Shown here piece after piece: positions 17,501 through 26,858 of a stretch of DNA of 64,000 bases. Under the pieces are notes generated by a model. It was not told where the DNA came from and searched no databases. It worked only from the letters and a program-made list of their open reading frames with translations. The stretch lies in assembly GCA_026646655.1 (NCBI GenBank), contig JAPKHT010000009.1, positions 11,771 to 75,770 on the forward strand, given 5' to 3'. A program made the position numbers and the translations under genes. Position 1 is the stretch's first letter. Every line of letters begins with the position of its first letter. The stretch comes from JADLBR01 sp020847615 (GTDB lineage Bacteria; Verrucomicrobiota; Verrucomicrobiia; JADLBR01).

Positions 17501-19609
17501 ATGCCAGACCTCCTCCGCCGAGTCCCTTGGGCCACTATCGCCGCCGCACTCGCCCTGGGCCTCGCGGGCCACGCGCCCCCGGCGCGTGCCGAGGTCCCGG
17601 CGGGCGAACTGATCCGCCGCGCCGGCAACGCCGAGGACGAGAGAGAGCGCCTGCGATTGCTCCGCGAAATCGCCGGGCGGGAGGAGGGCGCGGCGCGGCG
17701 CGCCGAACTCGAGGCCCTGATGCCGGTGGTCGAGGCCTGGGCCGACGGCAGGGCGCGGGCGCAGGGCGATCCGAAGCGCGCCGCGGAGAACGGCTACCTG
17801 TGCTGGTTTATCTCCTCGAAGGTCAAGCCCGCCGCCGAAGGAACCGTCGTGCCCCCCGAGCCGGCATCGGATTCGCCGCTGCACCCGATCTGGGCGATGT
17901 ACCGGGGCCGGATGCTGATCTGGCGCGTGGTCCAGGTCGGCCCGCTGCGGCGCGTCCCCGAGCGCTGCGACGCGTACTACGGCGAGGCGCGGAAACTGCT
18001 CGAGGAGGCGCGGCGCGCCTTCCCCGACAACCGCGTGATCCGGATGTACCTGGGCGAACCCATCCCTTGGCCGAGCCCTTTCGAGCCCGATCCGGCGGCA
18101 CCCGAGTGGGCCAACCTCCAGCGCGAGGGATTGGAGAAACTCGCCGACGTCATCCACTGGTGGGCCGAAGAGCGGCAGCTGGAGGACGGGCAATTCGGCG
18201 GCGGCTGGGGCGACGATGTCGAGATGTGGCGCTGGTGGACGCCCATCCTGATCGGCTTTCAGGATCCCGTGGCCGAGGCGGCCCAGGAGAAGATCTCCAA
18301 CGGCATTTTCGCGCAGCCCCATCTCAAGGACGGCTTCACCTCGCGCGTCACCGATGTCGAGCACTCGAACGAGGACACCACCGACACGATCCTGCCGATG
18401 ATGCACCTCGAGCCCGACGACCCCCTGTGGCGCGCGAGGGCCACGCGGCTCGCCGACCTGATGCGCGACCGCTGGACCGGGCGCAACAAGCGCGGCTTCC
18501 TCCACTTCCGCTCCATCTACTTCAGCGTCGACACCGTCGATGAATCCCCCTCCCACGCATTCGACACCGCCTACCACGCGTCCATCGTCCAGCCCGCGCT
18601 CCTGTGCTGGCAGCGCACCGCCGACCCCGGGCTCGGTTCGCTGTTCGCGGATTGGCTCAAGGGATGGGTCGACGCGACGGCGCGCGAGGACAACGGCAAG
18701 CCTTCCGGCGTGCTGCCATCGACGATCCGTTGGCCCGACGGCGGGATCGGATTTGCCGGAAAACCGTGGTGGGAGCCGTTCCCCCTGTCCCACAACGACG
18801 CGCTCTACAACTGGCCCGGCGCCTCGGGCCTCATGACCTCGACCCTCCTCCTCGCGTTCCACATGACGGGCGACGCGAGCTACCTGCAGCCGATCCGCTC
18901 GATGGCCGCCATCCGCGCGAGGCACCGGCACGACCCCGGCGAACCCAAGGGCTCCGCCCCGTGGTGCGCGCGGCAGATGCGCGGATTCCTCTCCGACACG
19001 CTCGCGAAATACAGGGTCCTCACCGGCGACGACCAGTTCGACGAGCTCCTCGCCGCCGACGCCTCGGGATACATGAAGTTCCGCCTCGGGGGCGATGCCA
19101 AGCCGCTCATCTCGGACCTGCGGCGCAACGCGGAGGCATTCCGGTCCAACCGCGAGGCCTTCACCAGCGAGATGCGATGGACCGACCGCGTCATGGGCTT
19201 CTCAAGCTACTACCTCGAGTGGCTCGGCAAGTCGGCGCCGCCTTCGCCATTCCCATATGCCCTGTACGCCTCGGCCACCGGCGACCCGGGAACCCCGCTG
19301 CTCTTCCCGATGAACGCCGTCCGCTGGCTCACGCCGCCCCGCGAGATCGCCGCCCTCGTCACCGCCAGCGGACCCGCGCACTTCGCCGCCGAACTGTTCC
19401 ATTTCGGCAAGGCCCCGCGCGAGATGGCCGCCGAGATATATATCCTGCGCGGCGGCGCCTACGAAATGACCCTCGCCCCGGCAGGCGGCGGAGAACCCTG
19501 GCTCAGGAAGGCGGTCCGCGTCTCCGGGCCGCGCACCCGCGTCTCCCTCCAGTTGCCCCCGGGCAAGCTGGCATCCCTCTCGCTGCGGCCAGCCGCGGAC
19601 CCGCGCTGA
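17501..19609 (+). CDS. Exported protein of unknown function, probable alpha/alpha-toroid
   Basis: 702 residues from ATG 17501, which begins a signal peptide (MPDLLRRVPWATIAAALALGL, cleavage after PPARA); an in-frame ATG at 17489 is the alternative and the longer frame to 17399 lacks export features. The body is mainly helical with many aromatic residues and Trp/Gly/Asp clusters (FGGGWGDDVEMWRWW, GFLHFRSIYFSVDTVDESPSHAFDTAYH), which suggests an (alpha/alpha)6-type barrel as in exported glycoside hydrolases or lyases. The C-terminal 120 residues form a beta domain. No catalytic motif that names a family was recognised. Divergent from ptsP with their 5' ends overlapping upstream sequence. Confidence 0.75.
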   Translation: MPDLLRRVPWATIAAALALGLAGHAPPARAEVPAGELIRRAGNAEDERERLRLLREIAGREEGAARRAELEALMPVVEAWADGRARAQGDPKRAAENGYLCWFISSKVKPAAEGTVVPPEPASDSPLHPIWAMYRGRMLIWRVVQVGPLRRVPERCDAYYGEARKLLEEARRAFPDNRVIRMYLGEPIPWPSPFEPDPAAPEWANLQREGLEKLADVIHWWAEERQLEDGQFGGGWGDDVEMWRWWTPILIGFQDPVAEAAQEKISNGIFAQPHLKDGFTSRVTDVEHSNEDTTDTILPMMHLEPDDPLWRARATRLADLMRDRWTGRNKRGFLHFRSIYFSVDTVDESPSHAFDTAYHASIVQPALLCWQRTADPGLGSLFADWLKGWVDATAREDNGKPSGVLPSTIRWPDGGIGFAGKPWWEPFPLSHNDALYNWPGASGLMTSTLLLAFHMTGDASYLQPIRSMAAIRARHRHDPGEPKGSAPWCARQMRGFLSDTLAKYRVLTGDDQFDELLAADASGYMKFRLGGDAKPLISDLRRNAEAFRSNREAFTSEMRWTDRVMGFSSYYLEWLGKSAPPSPFPYALYASATGDPGTPLLFPMNAVRWLTPPREIAALVTASGPAHFAAELFHFGKAPREMAAEIYILRGGAYEMTLAPAGGGEPWLRKAVRVSGPRTRVSLQLPPGKLASLSLRPAADPR

Positions 19610-19617
19610 AAATCCTG

Positions 19618-19645
19618 TTGATCGAGGGCCCCCGCGCCCTACAAT
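19618..19645 (+). promoter_or_regulatory. Sigma-70-type promoter
   Basis: TTGATC (19618-19623), 16-base spacer, TACAAT (19640-19645). Followed by an A/T-rich stretch and a leader of roughly 40 bases with AGGAGA before the ATG at 19692. It is the best full match to a vegetative promoter in this part of the window. Confidence 0.6.
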
Positions 19646-19691
19646 TTATAAGTTGGCAATCGTGCCGATCGATTAGGGGAAGGAGACAACC

Positions 19692-20282
19692 ATGCACCAT
19701 GTGTTTCGTGCCGTCGCGCGATCATTCGTATTCGCTGCCCTCGCGACCGTCTGCTTTTCGTCGGAGGCGGCCCAGGCCAAGTTGCCAAGGCTGAGGATCG
19801 CGGGTGTCGTCCGCGATCGGGACAAGAAATTCACGGGGACTGACTACGACAACGCGGAGCAGCATCTTGTTTTCAGGATCAAGGTCGCCAACGAGGACTT
19901 TCAGGATCACGTCGGCCTGAAACTCAAATTCATCGTGATCGGCGAGTGCTTCCACCACGAGCACAAGAACGGCACCCTGTTCACCGTGCTCAGGAGCTAC
20001 GAGCTGCCGTTCGACATCCCGAAATCCGGCACCGCGGAACTCGTGACTCCAGCCTACGTCACGGGCTTCGACACGACGGACGCGAAATGGGGCGCGCGGT
20101 ACTACGCGCACGCGATCGTCGTCCGGGACAAGGACGGCACCGTCTGTCTCCAGGACAGCAGCAAGGCCTCCTGGATCAAGGATTACCCCACGGTGGAGGG
20201 CCTCGAGCCGAAAAAGGTCTGGGACAAGAATTTCAAGCCCGTCGAGGTGGATATCTTCTACCGCGACAAAGATCCCGCGTGA
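19692..20282 (+). CDS. Small exported protein of unknown function
   Basis: 196 residues, with AGGAGA nine bases upstream. Signal peptide MHHVFRAVARSFVFAALATVCFS with cleavage near EAAQA. The mature part is beta-rich, without lipobox or further membrane helix, and reads like a single Ig-like sandwich (HLVFRIKVANEDFQDHVGLKLKF, VEVDIFY near the end). It has its own promoter and so is not simply the second gene of an operon. Family not recognised; function unknown. Confidence 0.78.
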   Translation: MHHVFRAVARSFVFAALATVCFSSEAAQAKLPRLRIAGVVRDRDKKFTGTDYDNAEQHLVFRIKVANEDFQDHVGLKLKFIVIGECFHHEHKNGTLFTVLRSYELPFDIPKSGTAELVTPAYVTGFDTTDAKWGARYYAHAIVVRDKDGTVCLQDSSKASWIKDYPTVEGLEPKKVWDKNFKPVEVDIFYRDKDPA

Positions 20283-20308
20283 CCGGGCAGCGGGCCCACC
20301 CTCCGGCC

Positions 20309-20336
20309 TTGCCGCCCCGCGGGGCATCGGTATGAT
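20309..20336 (+). promoter_or_regulatory. Sigma-70-type promoter that decides the start of the next gene
   Basis: TTGCCG (20309-20314), 16-base spacer, TATGAT (20331-20336). Transcription would start near 20343, followed by AGGAGG at 20353-20358 and GTG at 20365. An in-frame ATG at 20332 lies inside the -10 box, so it cannot be the start of this transcript. Confidence 0.65.
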
Positions 20337-20364
20337 CGCCGCCATCAACCCCAGGAGGTTCCCC

Positions 20365-23064
20365 GTGCGACTGACGCCACTCCCGCTGATCACCACCCTG
20401 CTGTGCGCGGCGCATTGCGCCGCATCCGCCACGACGATCTGGTGCGAGGCCGAGCTGTTCCAGGATCGCGGCGGCTGGCTGCACGACGCGCAATTCATCG
20501 ACCAGATGGGGTCGCCCTTCCTCATGGCCTACGGCCTGGAGGGACCGTGCCGCGACGCCTCCACAAAGGCCGAGGTGCCCAGGGACGGGAAATATCGTCT
20601 CTGGGTCAGGAGCCGGGATTGGCTCCCCGAGTTCAGCCCCGGCCGATTCCACGTGCTCCTGGCCGGAAAGCCCGTCGCGAAAATTTTCGGGGAGGGGAAA
20701 GGGAAAGGCTGGGTCTGGGAGGACGGCGGCCTGCACGACCTGAAGGCGGGAACCGTCGAGATCGGCCTGCGCGACATGACGGGCCACTATGGCCGGTGTG
20801 ACGCGATCGTGCTGACGGACGAGGAGGGCTATCGTCCCCCCGACGATATCGCCGCTCTTGCGGAGGAACGCATCGCGCGGGGTGGCGTCAGCCGCGAGAT
20901 CAAGACCGAGGGGCCTTTTGACACCGTGGTCGTCGGGGGCGGGCTCGCGGGCACCTTTGCCGCCGTGGCCTCGGCGCGCCTCGGCTGCAAGACCGCGCTG
21001 ATCCAGAACCGCCCCGTCCTCGGCGGCAACACCAGCGACGAGATCCTCGTCGAACCGCAGGGCGACACGACCCGCGAGCCGCTCGACCCGCGGGAGGGCG
21101 GTATCATCGAGGAGATACGGGGTCCCGCCGAAGAGTACTCGGAGCGCATGCTGGCGCTGTGCCAGCGCGAGCCCAACCTCGCCCTCTTCCTCGACACCCA
21201 CGCGACGGGCGTCGAGAAGGCCGACCCCAGGCGCATCGCCGCCGTCTCCGCCCTGTGCACCACCACCAAGCAGCGCCTCCGGTTTCCGGGCCGCATCGTC
21301 ATCGACTGCACCGGCGACGGCGCGATCGGCGTCTGGGCCGGGGCCGAGTGGCGCCACGGGCGCGAACCCCGCTCCATGTACAACGAGACGCGCGCCCCCG
21401 AGGTCGGCGACGAGCGCACCATGGGCGGCACCCTCCGCTACGCCACCGAGAAGGCCGACGAGCCCGTCGCCTTCCGCGGGCCGGACTGGGCGCACCGCTT
21501 CCTCCGCTGCGAGGACTTCAACACCGGGCGCCACCCGAAGCTCGAGTTCGGGGGCTGGCAGTGGGTGATCGAGTACGGCGGGCAGCGCAACACCTACACC
21601 GAGGCCGAGGAGATCCGCGACGAGCTGCTGCGCATCATCTGGGGCATGTGGGACCACGCGAAGAACCACTGCGAGAAACTCGCCAACGAGTCCCCCCTCT
21701 ATCGGCTCACGTGGGTCAGCCACGTCGTCGGCAAGCGCGAGTCCCGCCGCATCATCGGGGATTACGTGATGACCGAGCACGACATCGCCAAACAGACCCT
21801 TTTCCCCGACCGGGTCTCCTACGCCGGCTGGGGCATCGACATCCACCCCCCGGGCGGATTCTATGACACCGAGCCGCCCGCCACATTCTCCCACAAGGTC
21901 AAATTCTCCGTACCCTTCCGCAGCCTGTATTCGAAAGACATCGACAATCTCATGATGGCGGGCCGCTGCATCTCGGTCAGCCACGCCGCGCTGGGCGCGA
22001 CGCGCGTCATGATCACCTGCGGCCTCCAGGGCCAGGCGGTCGGCACCGCGGCCGCCTTGTGCTCTAGGCTCGAGGCCATGCCCCGCGCCATCGGGCAGAA
22101 ACACATCGCCGCCGTCCAGCAGCAACTGCTCAAGGATGGCTGCTACATCATCGACATGCCCAACGAGGACCCCCGCGACCTCGCGCGAACGGCCCGGGCC
22201 AGCGCCTCCAGCGTCTCGCCGCCCATCAAGATCGAGCGGCCCAAGGAAAACGTCCACACCTTCACGTGCGACCGCGCCGTCGCTTTCAAAGTCGACAAGA
22301 ATCGCATCGGGACCATCGCGCTCTTCCTTCACTCGGAGAACACCGCGCCCACCCCGACGCGCCTGACGCTGCGCCCCGCCTCCGGGGCGTCCGATTTCAG
22401 CGGCACCGCGGATCTCGCGTCGGCGGAGGCCACCGTCCCCCCGCGCAGCAAGGGCTGGGTCACCTTCAATCTCAACGCCGACGTCAAACCCGGCTATTAC
22501 TACGCGTGGCTGCCCAAGAGAGCCGGCCTCGCCTGGGCGCTGACCGACGAGTTCGTCCCAGACACCGCCCGCGCCTACGGGTCGGCCAAGGAGGGATGGC
22601 ACCCCTCGGGCGAAACCTATGCCTTCAAGATCGATGCGGCCGTCGCGCCCGCCGTCGCCGATTCGCTGGAGGCCGCGCCGCCCCCGCCCGCCGACATGTT
22701 CGCGCCGTCGAACGCCATCAATGGGTTTGCGCGGGCCATCCGGGGCACCCCCAACTCGTGGCGCCCAGACCCCAAGGCCGCGGCACCCCACTGGCTGGAA
22801 CTCGATTTCGGCAAGGCCGTCACCTTCGATATCGCCCACGTCAGTTTCCAGACAAAGGAACTGCGCGCCAACGGCTTCCGCCTCGAGGCCTCGCGCGGCG
22901 AAACCTGGGAATCCCTCGCCGAAATTCGCGGCAACGCCGAACGCCGCCGCGTCATCACATTCCCACCGGCCACCGCCCACAAGCTCCGCCTCGTCATCCT
23001 CGACGCCGAACCCAACATGGGCGTCTGCGAGATCCGCGTCTACGACGAGCGAAACGGTCGCTGA
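20365..23064 (+). CDS. Exported FAD-dependent oxidoreductase with discoidin-like C-terminal domain
   Basis: 899 residues from GTG 20365, six bases after a perfect AGGAGG. Signal peptide (RLTPLPLITTLLCAAHCAASA). Residues of the first 180 form a beta domain; then a Rossmann fold with the dinucleotide motif VVVGGGLAGTFAAVASARLG and the FAD_oxidored feature RPVLGGNTSDE, and the later FAD contact NLMMAGRCISVSHAALG. After a spacer rich in beta structure the last 130 residues look like an F5/8 type C domain (APSNAINGF, WLELDFGK, VCEIRVYD), which binds carbohydrate. Substrate unknown. Exported members of this family are typical of PVC-group polysaccharide degraders. A repeat A copy begins directly after the stop. 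Confidence 0.85.
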   Translation: MRLTPLPLITTLLCAAHCAASATTIWCEAELFQDRGGWLHDAQFIDQMGSPFLMAYGLEGPCRDASTKAEVPRDGKYRLWVRSRDWLPEFSPGRFHVLLAGKPVAKIFGEGKGKGWVWEDGGLHDLKAGTVEIGLRDMTGHYGRCDAIVLTDEEGYRPPDDIAALAEERIARGGVSREIKTEGPFDTVVVGGGLAGTFAAVASARLGCKTALIQNRPVLGGNTSDEILVEPQGDTTREPLDPREGGIIEEIRGPAEEYSERMLALCQREPNLALFLDTHATGVEKADPRRIAAVSALCTTTKQRLRFPGRIVIDCTGDGAIGVWAGAEWRHGREPRSMYNETRAPEVGDERTMGGTLRYATEKADEPVAFRGPDWAHRFLRCEDFNTGRHPKLEFGGWQWVIEYGGQRNTYTEAEEIRDELLRIIWGMWDHAKNHCEKLANESPLYRLTWVSHVVGKRESRRIIGDYVMTEHDIAKQTLFPDRVSYAGWGIDIHPPGGFYDTEPPATFSHKVKFSVPFRSLYSKDIDNLMMAGRCISVSHAALGATRVMITCGLQGQAVGTAAALCSRLEAMPRAIGQKHIAAVQQQLLKDGCYIIDMPNEDPRDLARTARASASSVSPPIKIERPKENVHTFTCDRAVAFKVDKNRIGTIALFLHSENTAPTPTRLTLRPASGASDFSGTADLASAEATVPPRSKGWVTFNLNADVKPGYYYAWLPKRAGLAWALTDEFVPDTARAYGSAKEGWHPSGETYAFKIDAAVAPAVADSLEAAPPPPADMFAPSNAINGFARAIRGTPNSWRPDPKAAAPHWLELDFGKAVTFDIAHVSFQTKELRANGFRLEASRGETWESLAEIRGNAERRRVITFPPATAHKLRLVILDAEPNMGVCEIRVYDERNGR

Positions 23065-23165
23065 CTCGAAAATTGCCGCATCGCTTCCCGTAGCCGAACG
23101 CGTAAGCGTTTGGCCGCCAGCCGCCCGAGGCAATCGGCTGCCCCGTCCGCGCCGGTGGTGCCCGG
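23065..23165 (+). repeat. Interspersed repeat A1
   Basis: Begins with the base after the TGA of the FAD oxidoreductase: CTCGAAAATTGCCGCATCGC, then the hairpin core CCGAACGCGTAAGCGTTTGG (23094-23113) and the tail CGCCGGTGGTGCCC near 23150-23163. Same order of blocks as copies at 24.45, 36.2, 41.0, 50.6, 52.4 and 60.9 kb. Confidence 0.85.
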
Positions 23166-23280
23166 CGACCCCCGCATGTCCGGTTTTGCAAATTCCCGAA
23201 ACTGGGCTAAGGGGTCGGTTAACCAATTGACTGGGTCCGATCGTTTGGATCGCGCCCCGTTCGGAGGAGAATAGGTCGCC

Positions 23281-24447
23281 ATGGCTAAGGAACTCGCATT
23301 CGCGCTCATCAACCCATACACATTGCGCAAGTCCCGGACGGGCGGCGTGATCAGCCGGCTCATCATGCGCACGGGCCTGGACCTGGTCGCCGCGAGGATC
23401 TTCTGCCCGAATCAGGAGCTGGCCACCCGGTACGCGACGATGCTGCGGGGCGACGACGACGTGGAACCGGGCACGCGGGACATCTTGGCGGACTACGTGC
23501 TGCGGGCCTATTCGCCCGATCCGAAGACGGGGCGCGGCCACCGGGTGATGATGCTGCTCTTCGAGGGCGAGGACGCGATCCGCAAGGTGGCCCACGCCGC
23601 GGGGAGCCTGACGCAGTGCATGGGCTCCGGCGAGACCGTGAGGGACACGTACGGCGACTACGTGGTCAACGACCTCGGCCAGCTGATCTACGTCGAGCCC
23701 GCCGTCCTCATCGGGCCCACGCGGGCCTCCGTGAAAAGGGCGCTGTCGCTCTGGTGCGAGTTCACCGACAGCTGCGGCGGCCTAGCCGACTTCTCCGGGG
23801 ACATCTTCGCCGACCCCTCGCGCGTCCAGAAGACACTCGTGCTCATCAAGCCGGACAATTTCCGGTTCCCGAGCAGCAGGCCCGGCAACATCATCGACAT
23901 CTTCTCGCGGGCCGCGCTGCGCATCATCGGCGTCCAGGTCCACCGCATGAGCGTGGCCGAGGCGCTCGACTTCTACGGCCCCGTCCAGAAGGTCCTCCAG
24001 GAAAAATTCCGCGACAAGGCGGCCGATGTCGGGTGCAAGGCACTGGGCGAGGCGCTGGGATTCGCGCTCCCGCCCCAGATCCACGACCTGCTCTCCGAGA
24101 AACTCGGCCCCCTCTACGGCGACATCCAGTTCTACCGCATCGTGCAGTTCATGACCGGCCTCTGGGTGCCCGATATCAAGAAGGCGGATTACGCCAACGA
24201 GGGCGGGCAGCGCTGCCTCGCGATCGTCTACAAGGGCGAGGATGCCGTCAGCAAGATCCGCAGCATCCTCGGCCCGACCGACCCGACCAAGGCCGAGCCC
24301 GGATCCGTCCGGCGTGAGTACGGCCAGGACATCATGGTCAATGCGGCCCATGCCTCCGATTCGCCCGAGAACGCCGAGCGCGAAATGAACATCCTGAAAT
24401 TGGGACGGGACAAGATCCGGCAGTGGTACGAGAAGCACTACGCCTGA
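23281..24447 (+). CDS. Tandem nucleoside-diphosphate-kinase-like protein, first domain degenerate
   Basis: 388 residues, GGAGGAGA upstream. The second half matches nucleoside diphosphate kinase: KTLVLIKPDNFR, then GPTDPTKAEPGSVRREYGQDIMVNAAHASDSPENAEREM, where His357 aligns with the phosphorylated histidine. An insertion of roughly 65 residues separates the two parts of that domain. The first half starts like another NDK domain (ELAFALINPYTLRKSRTGGVISRL) and keeps LLFEGEDAIRKV, but the Lys of IKPD is Asn and the NxxHxSDS block is replaced (VEPAVLIGPTRASVKRAL), so it is probably inactive. NDK normally is about 140 residues and swaps gamma phosphates between nucleotides. Role of the duplication unknown. 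Confidence 0.85.
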   Translation: MAKELAFALINPYTLRKSRTGGVISRLIMRTGLDLVAARIFCPNQELATRYATMLRGDDDVEPGTRDILADYVLRAYSPDPKTGRGHRVMMLLFEGEDAIRKVAHAAGSLTQCMGSGETVRDTYGDYVVNDLGQLIYVEPAVLIGPTRASVKRALSLWCEFTDSCGGLADFSGDIFADPSRVQKTLVLIKPDNFRFPSSRPGNIIDIFSRAALRIIGVQVHRMSVAEALDFYGPVQKVLQEKFRDKAADVGCKALGEALGFALPPQIHDLLSEKLGPLYGDIQFYRIVQFMTGLWVPDIKKADYANEGGQRCLAIVYKGEDAVSKIRSILGPTDPTKAEPGSVRREYGQDIMVNAAHASDSPENAEREMNILKLGRDKIRQWYEKHYA

Positions 24448-24549
24448 TTCGAAAATTGCCGCATCGCTTTCCGTAGCCGAACGCGTCAGCGTTTGGCGGC
24501 CAATGCCTCACGGCTTCGGCTACACTTTCTGCGCCGGTGGTGCCCCGTG
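24448..24549 (+). repeat. Interspersed repeat A2
   Basis: Starts with the base after the NDK-like stop (TTCGAAAATTGCCGCATCGC), core CCGAACGCGTCAGCGTTTGG, then CGGCTTCGGCTACA and the tail GCGCCGGTGGTGCCCCG, ending at the stop codon of the converging ATP-grasp gene. It fills the whole gap between two convergent genes, where a bidirectional terminator would be expected. Confidence 0.88.
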
Positions 24550-25458
24550 CTACGGTGCGGCTATCGCCTCGCCCTGTTGGGCGACCCAGCGCTCCAGCGC
24601 ATCGACGAGCAGGGGGGCCCGCCGCGCGGCGCCCCTGGCCCCCACCTCGGTCGAGACCGAGGGCGTGGGATTCACGTCAAGAACCAGCGGCCCCCCGGGC
24701 CGGACCACGAAATCGACCTTGCCGAAATCCATGCCGATCCGGCGCCGGAAATCGCGGACCTCGTCGGGCACGGGCACGGCCTCCCAGCGACGGGGCACGC
24801 GATTCGATGCCTTGACGATCGGCTCGGTCGAGAACGAGCACGAGCAGTGCTCGGCATCGCCGAGGAACGTCCACTTGCGCACCGCGTAGAGGCCGTCGCG
24901 CTCCTCGGGCTCAAAGGGCTGGACCACGAGGCGCGGATTGCGAAACGCCTGCGGGGGCACGTCGCGCAACGAGGCGTAGACCCGATAGTCGCCCGAACTG
25001 AGGCACGGCGTCCAACGCCAGAAGGCGGCCTCCGCCCAGCGGCGCGCCACCGGCGATCGCCGCAGCCGATCCATCATCTCCGCCCAGAGCCGGCGCCCGG
25101 GTATCAGCCGGAGCTCGGGCCTGCCGCCGAAATTGAGATCGGCCTTGAGGATGACCGGACCCCCGAACGCGTCGCGCGGCCCCAGGACCCGCCCCCCGAG
25201 CGCGCGCTTGGAGATGTCGCGCAACCCGCGATTGAGCACGAGAGGATACCGCGACAGGAATCGATCGTACTCCCGGGGCCGCACCGTCAGGTCCACGTGC
25301 GGGATCATGACGTCCGCGGGCGGGCGCCCGCCGACGCCCCGCAGGATCTCGACCGAATGGCCGCGCTCGCGGGCCGCCGACAGCACGAAATGCAGTAGCC
25401 ACCTGTCCCCGCGCGAGAAGCGGAGATCCCTGGCATGGATCAGGACCCCAATGCGCAT
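24550..25458 (-). CDS. ATP-grasp family protein
   Basis: 302 residues from ATG 25458 (MRIGVLIHARD); the frame extends further upstream without domain-like sequence. ATP-grasp features: PVILKADLNFGGRPE (ATP-binding Lys strand), then DFGKVDFVVRPGGPLVLDVNPTPS, the acidic/Asn metal-binding motif at the C-terminus. Enzymes of this fold join a carboxylate to an amine or thiol using ATP. The N-terminal part looks like the RimK/YheC-type pre-grasp domain. Substrate unknown. It is divergent from a second ATP-grasp gene 111 bases away, which suggests a shared pathway. Confidence 0.78.
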   Translation of the reverse strand: MRIGVLIHARDLRFSRGDRWLLHFVLSAARERGHSVEILRGVGGRPPADVMIPHVDLTVRPREYDRFLSRYPLVLNRGLRDISKRALGGRVLGPRDAFGGPVILKADLNFGGRPELRLIPGRRLWAEMMDRLRRSPVARRWAEAAFWRWTPCLSSGDYRVYASLRDVPPQAFRNPRLVVQPFEPEERDGLYAVRKWTFLGDAEHCSCSFSTEPIVKASNRVPRRWEAVPVPDEVRDFRRRIGMDFGKVDFVVRPGGPLVLDVNPTPSVSTEVGARGAARRAPLLVDALERWVAQQGEAIAAP

Positions 25459-25569
25459 CGCATTCAACGGGCGCCTTCCCCCGGGTGGCGCAAAGCGGCC
25501 ACCCTGCAGGCGCCCCTGCACTTCTAGGCTTGCCACCGCAACCCGGCTAGCGCAATCGGTCTGGTCTCC

Positions 25570-26775
25570 ATGGAAGAGGACATCCCGCTGCTTCCGTCGG
25601 TGCCCCCCCTCGAGGCCATTTACGGGGACCGGGCCTACCTCTGCCCAAAGCTCTCATTCGTGCCCCGCGGATGGAACCGGGGCGACCGCTGGTACGGCGA
25701 CATGCTGACCGGGCGCTTTGCCACCGCCCCCGGCAACGCGCCGCGCCTGGTCGCCGCCGCCGCGGTGACCCCGTCCGTCGCCCGGTGGTTTGGGCTCGCG
25801 GGCCTCCCCCTCCACGAGGATTGCGACCGGTACGCCGATCAGGCGGACCACACCGAGCACCTGCGCGCCGCCATCGCGCGAGGGTTGCGCATCGCCGGCC
25901 AATTCCCGCTCCACGAGGACCACTGGGCTTTCCCCCATGCGCTCAACGCCGCGGATCTGCTCATCCGCCTGGCGGACAAGCGCTCGATCTCCGAATTCGT
26001 GCCAGAACCCTTCTGCCCGCGCCGGGAAGTCTTCGAGGGACCCGACTTTGTCTCCGGCAAGGTGCGCCCGCCCACGCCCTGCGTCGTGAAGATCTCCAGC
26101 CGTTTCGCCGCCACCGCGGGCCGCGGGGTCCAGGTGTGCCTGGCGCCCGAGGACGTGGAGTTCGCGCGGAACGAATTTGGGGCGGCCGAGCGAATCGTCG
26201 TCGAAGAGTGGCTGCCCTTCGAGAGGACGTTCTGTTTTCACGGCGCGGCGTACGGGGACGGGCGGGCCGCGCTGCTTGGCGTCACGGAGCAGATCATCGT
26301 CCATCGCTCCCGCTATGGCGGAGGATGGTACGGCCCCGGCGTTGATCCGCCCGAAACGGCCTGGCGGGCGGCCCGCGCGGTGCTGCGGCGTATCGCGGCC
26401 ACGGGACTGCAGAGCATCGTCGGGATCGACCTCGGCGTCTTGCCCGATGGCTCGGTGCGCGCGTTCGACATCAACCCGCGCATCAACGCGTCCACCTCGG
26501 GCCTGTGGATGACGGACTTCCGCCATGAGTTCAGGACGATGCACGGATGCATGCACGCCTGGCGCACCGGCCTGTCCTGGGAACAGGCGTCCGCCCTTAT
26601 CGAGCCCCAGATCAGGGCCGGCCGCTGGCTGCCCCTCGCCGTCCGCGATCCGGCCCCGACCTTGGCCCAGGGTCCCGGGCCGATGCTGCTGGGCGTCACG
26701 CTGGGCCCATCCCGCGCGGAGGCGATCGCCGCCGCGGAGGACCTCCGCGCCCGCCTGGGCGCCGAAGTCCCGTGA
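25570..26775 (+). CDS. ATP-grasp family protein, second of a divergent pair
   Basis: 401 residues. Core motifs: PCVVKISSRFAATAGRGVQVCL (ATP-binding Lys and glycine loop), RIVVEEWLPFERTF, and SIVGIDLGVLPDGSVRAFDINPRINAST (Mg-binding Asp/Asn). The arrangement is that of a carboxylate-amine ligase. The first 150 residues carry no recognised domain (LPLHEDCDRYADQADHTEHLR). No clear ribosome binding site precedes the ATG (GGTCTGGTCTCC), so the start is less certain. Next gene downstream encodes DUF5069. Substrate unknown. Confidence 0.78.
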   Translation: MEEDIPLLPSVPPLEAIYGDRAYLCPKLSFVPRGWNRGDRWYGDMLTGRFATAPGNAPRLVAAAAVTPSVARWFGLAGLPLHEDCDRYADQADHTEHLRAAIARGLRIAGQFPLHEDHWAFPHALNAADLLIRLADKRSISEFVPEPFCPRREVFEGPDFVSGKVRPPTPCVVKISSRFAATAGRGVQVCLAPEDVEFARNEFGAAERIVVEEWLPFERTFCFHGAAYGDGRAALLGVTEQIIVHRSRYGGGWYGPGVDPPETAWRAARAVLRRIAATGLQSIVGIDLGVLPDGSVRAFDINPRINASTSGLWMTDFRHEFRTMHGCMHAWRTGLSWEQASALIEPQIRAGRWLPLAVRDPAPTLAQGPGPMLLGVTLGPSRAEAIAAAEDLRARLGAEVP

Positions 26776-26858
26776 CGGGCGCCGGGGCCACGACCCCGGG
26801 GTGCCGCTTCCCGGATCGACTGGCGCGACGCGTGGATCGTGATATAGAGGGGCTTCGC

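Noticed and set aside
20332..20364. ATG at 20332 as start of the FAD oxidoreductase
   Set aside because: It lies inside the TATGAT box; GTG 20365 follows AGGAGG and begins the signal peptide.
20233..23595. A 1120-residue open frame on the minus strand opposite the FAD oxidoreductase
   Set aside because: It is the antisense mirror of a gene with clear FAD and discoidin motifs; its sequence is biased in G, A, R, D and V and has no recognisable domain. High GC at third positions produces such frames.
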